Positions 57,650 through 64,000 of a DNA stretch of 64,000 nt are shown piece after piece (position 1 is the stretch's first letter; every line of letters starts with the position of its first letter). The translations under genes were made by a program, and so were the position numbers. The stretch lies in the NCBI GenBank assembly GCA_026122225.1, contig JANEZZ010003061.1, forward strand, positions 2,542,001 through 2,606,000. The letters run 5' to 3'. The DNA is from Heloderma charlesbogerti. Taxonomy: Eukaryota > Chordata > Lepidosauria > Squamata > Helodermatidae. The notes under the pieces were generated by a model. That model made no database searches and was not told the origin of the DNA. It worked only from the letters and a program-made list of their open reading frames with translations.

Positions 57650-58606
57650 CTGGCTTGCTTTTCTCAAAACTTCTTAAACAAGGATTTTCTCCATTTTGCT
57701 TATTCAGACTGTGCCCATGTGGCTCTGAAAAGGTCTTCCTGGCCTGGCTGCCTCTCTCTACTGTGTTTTACGAATGTAACGTTTGGAGAACTGCTCTGTT
57801 GTACCTCCTTGTCAACTTGGATGCCGTTCTAGGCTCTTCCACACTTACATGGAGGCTATATTGCATACCGGGGGCAGTTGGCTTTGCTTCTGGTGACCCA
57901 TCCTCCACCCCACTGATCAGATTGGCCTCCAGACTCAGACTCCGCTGGTGTGAAAGGGCTTTCTCCTGCATCACTCCCAAACTGTGGGTTGCTCTTCCTT
58001 CACAGCTAAGGTCAGTCCCCACTGTCTCAGTTTTCAGAAAGGAGTTAAGACACATCTCTTTAACCCAGCCTTTTAAATTGTGAGTAGTATCTTTAATGTT
58101 GTTTCAGTGTTGTTTAATATTGTTTTATTGCTTCTATGTTTTTGAGGCTGTTCACACAACAGCCTCTAACCCACAATCATTGGTTGAGTGTGGGTTGTTT
58201 TGAACCATGGATTTTCTGTTGAGCTGTAGTTTATCATGTTGTCTGAATGCAGCCATGTGGCTTATTCACCATGCAGTGTAGCTTATTTTTCTCAAACAAG
58301 CCACCTGGAGAACCCATGGTTGTTGTTGGGTTGTTCAGGGTGGCTAACAAGCCACACTGCATGGTTAACAACCCAGCCTGCAGAAAATGTGCTGCATTCA
58401 GACAACACGCTAACCCATGGTTCAGCAAACAACCCACGGTTCAAAACAACCCACACTCAGCCACTGACTGTGGGTTAGCCTTTTGTGTGAACAGCCCCTT
58501 TATGTATTTGTGTTTTCATCTGAATTGTTCTATACTGGCTTGGCGGCATTGGTGGAATGGTGGTATATAAATATTATTAAATGTACAATAAATAAATAAA
58601 TAAATA
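57650..58606 (+). mobile_element. LINE (L2/CR1-like) 3' remnant interrupted by a foldback MITE
   Basis: The 57655-58083 frame ends RAFSCITPKLWVALPSQLRS with VPTVSVFRKELRHISLTQPF, the pattern of non-LTR ORF2 C-termini (compare FSAVAPQLWNELPSEVRLAP at 24830). The 3' UTR resumes after the MITE at 58498 and ends 'ggtggtatataaatattatt' with an (AAAT)n tail at 58585-58606. Confidence 0.65.
58148..58497. mobile_element. Foldback MITE, about 350 bp
   Basis: The left end GGCTGTTCACACAACAGCCT and the right end TTTTGTGTGAACAGCC are inverted. The inner arms 'tgagtgtgggttgttttgaa' and the complement 'ttcaaaacaacccacactca' are perfect over 20 bp. The flanks TATGTTTT/TATGTATT (7/8) suggest an 8-bp hAT-type duplication. 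It is inserted in the LINE 3' UTR described above. Confidence 0.8.
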
Positions 58607-58694
58607 GTTGCCATTACATTATCATGCACACCATTCTAGAAAATATATCAAGAAACAGTCTTAAGGCATGTAAGCTTTTCCACAGGGTCCTTAC

Positions 58695-59811
58695 CTTTTA
58701 AGGCTTCATTGATATAATTCTCTATGTAATATATTCTCAACTTGTCTTGAGCCACATTCTTTTCATCGTCAATTCCACTGGCTATGACATAAATGGGGAT
58801 ATTGCCATATTTATTCTTAATCCAGTTGAGGAGCTTGCGTAACCCCCAGGGCACCACTGAAAGTCTGTTGGCCGATTTCAGCCAAGTGATATCATTTAGC
58901 ATTTGGACCCCAAGGCGGTAATCATAATTTCTGGGGTTTTCATTTTCAGAGTTCACAAGAGATGTCGTGTAGTGACTCAAGGCAAAGAAGTCAAATGAAC
59001 CACAGATTAGATTTTTTTCCTCCTCTGAGAAATAAGGTAAATGAAAATCATAAAACCCTTGGCGGTTTTTTTGGTGAAGCCACTGTCGCATCATATCTGG
59101 ATAGGCACCAGTTCCAAAGATGGGTTCAGCAAACCTGCCAATGTCAAATTCCAAAATTCGCTTGGCTGCACTGTCATCGTTTTTTGAAAAGGGACAGGCT
59201 GGCTCAAACCAGTTAGCAATGAAAGCAATAGATATTTTACCTTTCTGAGTCTTCCTGAATTTTTTATCGTACAGGTGCCATGCTTTGGCATGAGCCTTCA
59301 ACAGATTATGGGTTGCTTTATACGTCAGCTTCTCCACACTGGGTGCGTTAATTGTGATCCAAAATTTGACATGCTGGCCAAGTTCTTTAAAGCACAACCT
59401 AGCATACTCAACAAAGGCCTCCACAATCTGTTGGTTGTCCCATCCTCCATCGTTGGCGAGAGGAAGAGGGAGTCCTTGATTTTTAGCCACGTGATGCCAT
59501 AAAGCAACAACAGGAGTTATATCCACTTGGAGAAGTTCACTGACAAAACACTGATAGTAAAATAGGAGTGTGTGGTTAACATAAGTCTCATTACCTAGAG
59601 GAAGAATCAAAGGCCATGACAGTGAAAAATGAAAGTGCGTGATGTGCATTTCCTGAAGTAAAGAAACCTGGAGCCTGATAGCAGCAAGATCAACACAGCG
59701 AGGCTTGAGATTTGGGACACCACCTCCATCAATTTTAATGAGCTTCTTGGTGTGATGGATATCCCAAACATAAACATTAGGGTCAAGGAACTGGGATCGA
59801 GTAGTATCTAC
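58695..59811 (-). CDS. KL: KL (alpha-Klotho) penultimate coding exon: KL2 glycosidase-like domain
   Basis: This exon of 1117 nt reads [20 protein letters not shown], then [16 protein letters not shown]-type helix, [95 protein letters not shown] and NYINEALK. This is most of the KL2 GH1-fold domain, which with KL1 forms the FGF23/FGFR-binding ectodomain. The acceptor is CTTTTTAG before 59811, phase 0. The donor is AAAAG|GTAAGG at 58694, phase 1 (Ala codon G|CC finished by the next exon). The GH1 acid/base motif reads NAP instead of NEP, and the nucleophile motif reads ASG instead of ENG, so no glycosidase chemistry is expected. KLB was considered, but TM-proximal sequence and STARD13 linkage fit KL. 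Confidence 0.97.
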
Positions 59812-59978
59812 CTAAAAAGGGGAGGTAAGAAACAGATTAAATTTGTTGAGAACAGGGAAACTTATAAGGAGGCAAGCTAAGCAAGTGGCTGCCACAGGAA
59901 CCCAACTATTGTTGGTTACATCATCTCAGGACAATCACAAATGGTTGACTTTCCACACTTCTTTTGGATATCTTAGAG

Positions 59979-60581
59979 CAGGGGCGCAGAACCTCAGACC
60001 CAGGAGGCCAAATCCGACCTACCTGGAATCCCAATCTGGCCCTCTGGAGTTCCAAAGTCAAAAAAGAAACAGCTGCACCAACTGAATTCCCAACACATTT
60101 CAACACTTGGTCTTTATCAAGGGAAAAACTCTTGGAGATTCTTTTGGAGGATTCCCTCTCCCTTGCTTCTTCCAAAGAAGACTGATACCCTATGTTTACC
60201 CTGAAAGGTAGAATGCTTTTCAGTTTTCTTTGGTGCAGCTGTTTCTTTTTTTTACTTTGGTTTCCAGCTTTACAGCTGTTTTTTCTGGTCCCTATTGGCA
60301 CTGTTGCTCTCTGGAGTTCCCCAGATGGCCCCACCCCCTTCACCTGACCACCAGTTGTTTGGTGATTTCCTGGCTTTTCTGCAGTTATTCCCCATTTTAA
60401 AAGGTTGAAATGGGTCTCCTAAGGCTTAGTTATGGGCTTTAAATTAAAATAGGCTGGTATTTATGGTATGTTGGACGCTGCCCTGTTTGTCTTCGGCCCT
60501 GCCCGCCACTGGAATGTGGCTCCCAAGAGCTTCTCCAAAATGGAATTCGCCTCTCAGGCTGAAAGACATGCAACATCCCTG
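59979..60581 (+). mobile_element. Non-autonomous hAT element (CAGGGGCGCAGAACCTC) with a 255-bp insertion
   Basis: The outer ends CAGGGGCGCAGAACCTCAG and (complement) ACATGCAACATCCCTG flank sequence homologous to 11283-11630. The 8-mers TCTTAGAG (59971-59978) and TCTTAGGG (60582-60589) match 7/8. The body is interrupted at 60054-60308 by another element. Confidence 0.8.
60054..60308. mobile_element. Unclassified 255-bp insertion with 12-bp target-site duplication
   Basis: CTCTGGAGTTCC occurs at 60042-60053 and again at 60309-60320, while the homologous element at 11283-11630 has it once (CTCTGGGGTTCC). So this segment is a clean insertion. It contains a perfect 21-bp inverted repeat: AAAAAGAAACAGCTGCACCA(A) at 60061-60081 and its complement at 60230-60250. 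There is no clear poly(A) or Pol III promoter. A minus-strand frame (ending LKCVGNSVGAAVSFLTL) runs through it but I recognise no family. A 12-bp duplication fits target-primed (LINE-type) insertion better than hAT. Confidence 0.75.
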
Positions 60582-60601
60582 TCTTAGGGGCTACCTCTAA
60601 G

Positions 60602-61275
60602 TAGGGATGTACGAAAGTCACTTACCTTTTCGTGGATTCTGTTCATGGGGGGGGAGGTGTTCCGTCCCTCCCCCCGGAATCCTCGACCGGGGGGGAGACG
60701 ATCTGGTCCTCCCCCCGCGGAATCCTTGATGGCTGGCTGTGCTCCATGGTGGTTCCACGGAGCAGCCGGCCAGGCCAAGGCCAGGGCCGCCCGCAGCCAG
60801 ATTTCCGGCTGCGGAGGGCTCTGGGTAAAAAAAAAAAAAAGCGCACTGGGCGCTATTTGCATTCCCCTTTCTTGTCTTCGTCTTAGTCTACGTAAATATT
60901 TACTTAGACTAAGACGGCGAAAAAAAGGAATGCAAATGGCGGCGGCTGTAACCGCCGCCATTTGCGTACGCGTTTTTTTTTTTTTTTTACCCAGATGTGA
61001 TAGGCTACGTAAGTCTTTACGTAGCCTATCACGTCTATGGGGGAAAAGAAAAAAGAAAAAAACACAGACTGCAAATGGCAGCGGCAGCAGCCGGTCGGAA
61101 GACCAGCTGCCACTGGAGCCACCGCCGCCCGAAACGTCTGCCCCAGGTAAGTCTCGTCCTGGAGGGGATCCGCGGGGGGCGGGGGGGCAGGCCGTTCCGC
61201 GATGGATTTCGGGGGGCCGAATGCACTGGCATTCGGCCTCACCAAGATCCGTCGCGGAATTCTTTGACATACCTA
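60602..61275 (+). mobile_element. hAT-like element made of chained palindromes (copy 1)
   Basis: It starts TAGGGATGTACGAAAG and ends GACATACCTA (complement TAGGTATGTC). The flanks CCTCTAAG at 60594-60601 and 61276-61283 form a perfect 8-bp duplication. The interior holds successive hairpins: 60879-60916 (CGTCTTAGTCTACGTAAAT... mirrored, one mismatch), 60932-60965 (GCAAATGGCGGC...GCCGCCATTTGC) and 60997-61032 (GTGATAGGCTACGTAA...TTACGTAGCCTATCAC). GC-rich ends carry 'ccgaatgcactggcattcgg'. The frames on both strands (227 and 243 codons) arise from the symmetry and encode no transposase motif. Confidence 0.9.
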
Positions 61276-62192
61276 CCTCTAAGTCATACATAACAACAGC
61301 AACTTCTGCCAACATAGCACGTATTTAAAAATGTCAAGTATATGTTTCACATTTATTTCACATTTCCACAATTCAATATGGGAAACAGGACTCTCCTCCC
61401 AGTTTCATACTATAAAAGAAATAATGAACTGCTCAAAGACAAGAAATCAGTGTTGTGGTTAGGGCTGTGCATGGACCTCCCAACGCAATTCGGGGCTTTG
61501 GATTGGGCCCTGAACTGCCTCGGACCAATTCGGACCTGCTCCAACCAGGTTCAGACCCCGGATCTGAATCAAGATTCAGAAACCTGAATTATTCGGATTT
61601 TACATTTTCCCACTGACTTGCATTGAAAAACAGAAACAGCCATAACCTTTTAAATTGTTACGATAAATACATGAAATTTGGAGGCCTAGCAGCCCCTGTG
61701 AAGGTGATTGAACCTGCCAAGTTTCAGACAGATAGGTCCAGTAGCTTTTTTGCTAGCCATGTATAAATTTTCCTTTTCTCAAGAACTAAAACAAAAGGTA
61801 AAAAATTGTCAGGCACACAGGGGATTAGAAATCCTAATCAGAAGGTATTGAAGCTGCAAATTAGGAGGTAACTATCCCTAATCTTTGGTGTAGAGTTGTT
61901 GATGTTTTTTGAAATGCAAAATAACCCCTCTCCCTAGTACTTTCCTTTTGTCTTTCCTGGATTTGCCACTATTCAGCTTCACTGGATGATGACCTGAGGC
62001 TTTTCTCATTAGGGGAAGAAAAAAGTTAAATTTGGCTGCAATACACATTACATGGAAGTAAGCCACACTGAACTAGGTGGAGCTTATTTATTGCACTGCT
62101 CCACTTTCTCTGTTCCATATAATTTTATAAACCTCCCCCATTATTTGCCTTTTTTTTCTAAATTAAATAGCTCAAACGCTGAAGCCTTTCCT

Positions 62193-62505
62193 TAGGGATG
62201 GCAGAGAATTCCGCCACGGATCTCGGTGAGGCCGAATGCCAGTGCACTCAGCCCCCCCGAACTCTGTGTCGGAATGGCCTGCCACCTCCCCCTGCCCCCC
62301 CCCGCGGATCCCCCCCGGGACAAGACTGACCGGGGGCGGATCTTCCGGGCGGCAGCGGCTCCGGTGGCGGCTCCGGTGGCGGCTCCGGTGGCGGCGGCAG
62401 CCGGTCTTCCGACCGGCTGCTGCCACCACCATTTCCAGTGTTAAAAAAAAAAAAAAGACGTGATAGGCTACATAAAGATTTACGTAGCCTATCATGGCTA
62501 GGTTA

Positions 62506-62536
<31 letters not shown>

Positions 62537-63155
62537 GTGATAGGCTACGTAAATTTACGTAGCCTATCACGTCTGACTTTTAAAAAAAAAAGCGCGTACG
62601 CAAATGGCGGTGGCTATGGCCGCCGCCATTTGCGTTCCTTATTTTGGCCCATCTTAGTCTACGTAAATATTTACGTAGACTAAGACAGCAAAAATAAGGG
62701 GGAACGCAAAAAGCGTCCGCTATGCTATTTGCGTTCCCCTTATTTTCGCCGTCTTAGTCTACGTAAATATTTACGTAGACTAAGATGGGCCAAAATAAGG
62801 AACGCAAATGGCGGCAGCTGTAGCCGCCGCCATTTGCGTACGCGCGGCTTGTTTTTTTTTTTTAAGTCAGACGTGATAGGCTATGTAAAGATTTACGTAG
62901 CCTATCACGGCTGACTACAGGGACGCAAACGGCAGCAGCTACGGCCGCCGCCATTTGCGTCCCTGCTAGCCAGCGGCCGGATGTCTGGCTGCTCCGCGGA
63001 ATCCCCGCGGAGTGGAGCCGGCTGGCCAGGATTCCAGGGGGGAGGCGCAGAGCACCTTCCCCCCCAGCGAGGATTCCGGGGGGGGAGGGACAGAGCACCT
63101 CCCCTCCCCAGCGGAACCCAGCAGAGACAGATAAGGGCAATTTCGTACATCCCTA
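62193..63155 (-). mobile_element. hAT-like element made of chained palindromes (copy 2, longer, inverted)
   Basis: It begins TAGGGATGGCAGAGAATTCC and ends TTTCGTACATCCCTA, i.e. the same two termini as copy 1 but in reverse order. It shares 'gtgaggccgaatgccagtgc' and the GGCTCCGGTGGC/CAGCCGGTC end region. The interior is expanded: a 38-bp perfect palindrome at 62535-62572, CAAATGGCGG hairpins at about 62600-62634, 62804-62838 and 62927-62960, two TTAGTCTACGTAAATATTTA-type palindromes at about 62651-62694 and 62750-62786, a further GTGATAGGCT hairpin at 62872-62908, plus a (CAA)n run at 62504-62537. The flanking duplication is unclear (CCTTTCCT/TTCCTTAT). Confidence 0.85.
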
Positions 63156-64000
63156 TTCCTTATAGAGGAGTTATTCCATTCCCCCAATCATTTTGGCAAT
63201 CCTTTTCCCCATCTGTAAATGTGGAAAAGGACTATGAATTGTCCTCAAGATAAAGGCCATTGGAACCAAGAGTTCTCAGTCTATAGATTCAGAAATTTTC
63301 CTTTTCATCAACCACATCAGTGTCTTTCATTTGTTCTATTGGAAGCAAGTGCAAATCTGAGAGATTCTGTGAAGGTGAGTTGAAATATCTTGCAAGAGGC
63401 TGCTCCAGTTTTTTTGGTAAGAATCGCGGATTTGTGGTTATAGAATCTTGTTCTTAGGTCCATTTTACTTTTCCCTACATATTGCATACAACATCTTTTT
63501 TTTTAATGTTCAGTTGCATAAACCACATTTGTAGAAGTGCATGTTAACGATTGTCTAATGCAATTAAGTTTTGTTAGTAACTGTGCTCTGGAAAGAAGTG
63601 GTTTCTTGGGCCCCATCTATATGGCACTGCTTTGACCCCCCCACCCCGTCGCAACTGCACAGCAATGTGGCTTCGAATCACCATGTCCTGCAATACATGC
63701 GCGATGTACTGCGCACTTCCCTGTGCCCTCTTTTTTTTGCCATTATACTGAAATGCACAGCTGTGCAGTCCCATGAATGTGGGGGTGTGACATTTCAGTG
63801 GCTGTTTTATATTTGAGGGGCTCTGCTCTGTCTTTCTGACCATGTTTTAGGTAAAAACTGGGTGTTTTGTGCTCTTTCATTTCCACACCATCGGTTTGTC
63901 AGTTCCCCAGCCTGAGACTCTCACGATATTTCGCACTCACAAGCGTGAGTGCTACATGCCTGACCATCACTCCAAAATGGTGCCTGGTGCCTGGAGCGAT

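Larger units (their letters stand above)
51016..58694 (-). other. KL last intron (7.7 kb), repeat-filled
   Basis: It is bounded by donor GTAAGG (58694 downwards) and acceptor TTTTGCAG (ending at 51016). Its transposons are listed separately. 53240-54150 shows no gene or repeat I recognise. 53080-53230 is a reversed LINE tail ('gcttatttatttgttaacat', AATAAAACACAATAAAC). Confidence 0.8.
59812..64000 (-). other. KL intron 3 (partial), repeat-filled
   Basis: No further KL exon was found up to the window end, so KL1-encoding exons lie beyond 64000. 61276-61960 holds a possible further hAT start ('tagggctgtgcatgga' at about 61464) and otherwise nothing clear. 61960-62190 resembles the reversed CR1 end seen at 37200-37450. 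63156-64000 shows no recognisable element. Confidence 0.7.

Noticed and set aside
58962..59502. Plus-strand frames opposite the KL penultimate exon
   Set aside because: They are antisense shadows; the minus frame is a clear KL2 domain with correct splice sites.
60584..61328. Long open frames on both strands (227 and 243 codons)
   Set aside because: They overlap the palindrome-chain element. Low-complexity Arg/Pro/Lys-rich translations come from GC-rich inverted repeats and have no domain motif.
61464..61620. Another complete hAT element starting TAGGGCTGTGCATGG
   Set aside because: Only one end could be recognised; no matching right end or 8-bp duplication was found.

Overview
Vertebrate nuclear DNA, most likely from a squamate reptile (species not determinable by eye). 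The evidence is a split-exon gene structure with GT-AG introns, a dense L2/CR1/MIR-like/hAT repeat landscape, a BovB-type RTE retrotransposon, tRNA-Ala-derived and 5S-rRNA-derived SINEs, and the gene pair STARD13-KL, which are convergent neighbours in other vertebrates. No prokaryotic feature, CRISPR array, functional RNA gene or recognisable endogenous retrovirus was seen.

Layout. (1) Positions 1-27952, + strand: the last eight coding exons of STARD13 (DLC2), 453 residues in all. They carry the RhoGAP domain with its arginine finger and the complete C-terminal START domain, and end at a TGA at 27950-27952. All exon phases join correctly. The seven introns are packed with transposon debris; the largest item is an L2 LINE (about 21895-25200) interrupted by a 5'-truncated BovB with a 9-bp target-site duplication. 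(2) Positions 27953-50620: STARD13 3' UTR, intergenic DNA and KL 3' UTR. No protein gene was found here, only many hAT-type MITEs, SINEs, LINE tails and microsatellites. (3) Positions 50621-59811, - strand: the last two coding exons of KL (alpha-Klotho), 503 residues covering the second glycosidase-like domain (KL2), the transmembrane helix and a cytoplasmic tail. Intron 4 is 7.7 kb. (4) Positions 59812-64000: part of KL intron 3, holding two unusual hAT-like elements built from chains of near-perfect palindromes.

The two genes work separately: STARD13 is an intracellular GTPase-activating protein for Rho-family GTPases, and KL is a membrane co-receptor for FGF23. They share only the convergent arrangement. 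The points most worth a second look are the palindrome-chain hAT family (60602-61275 and 62193-63155), a 255-bp insertion with a 12-bp target duplication whose empty site is preserved in a paralogous repeat, loss of the remaining GH1 catalytic Glu in KL2, the BovB-in-L2 nest with a chimeric 650-codon frame, and a 459-bp foldback 30 nt after a STARD13 splice donor. Transposon family names were assigned by recognition, not by a database search.
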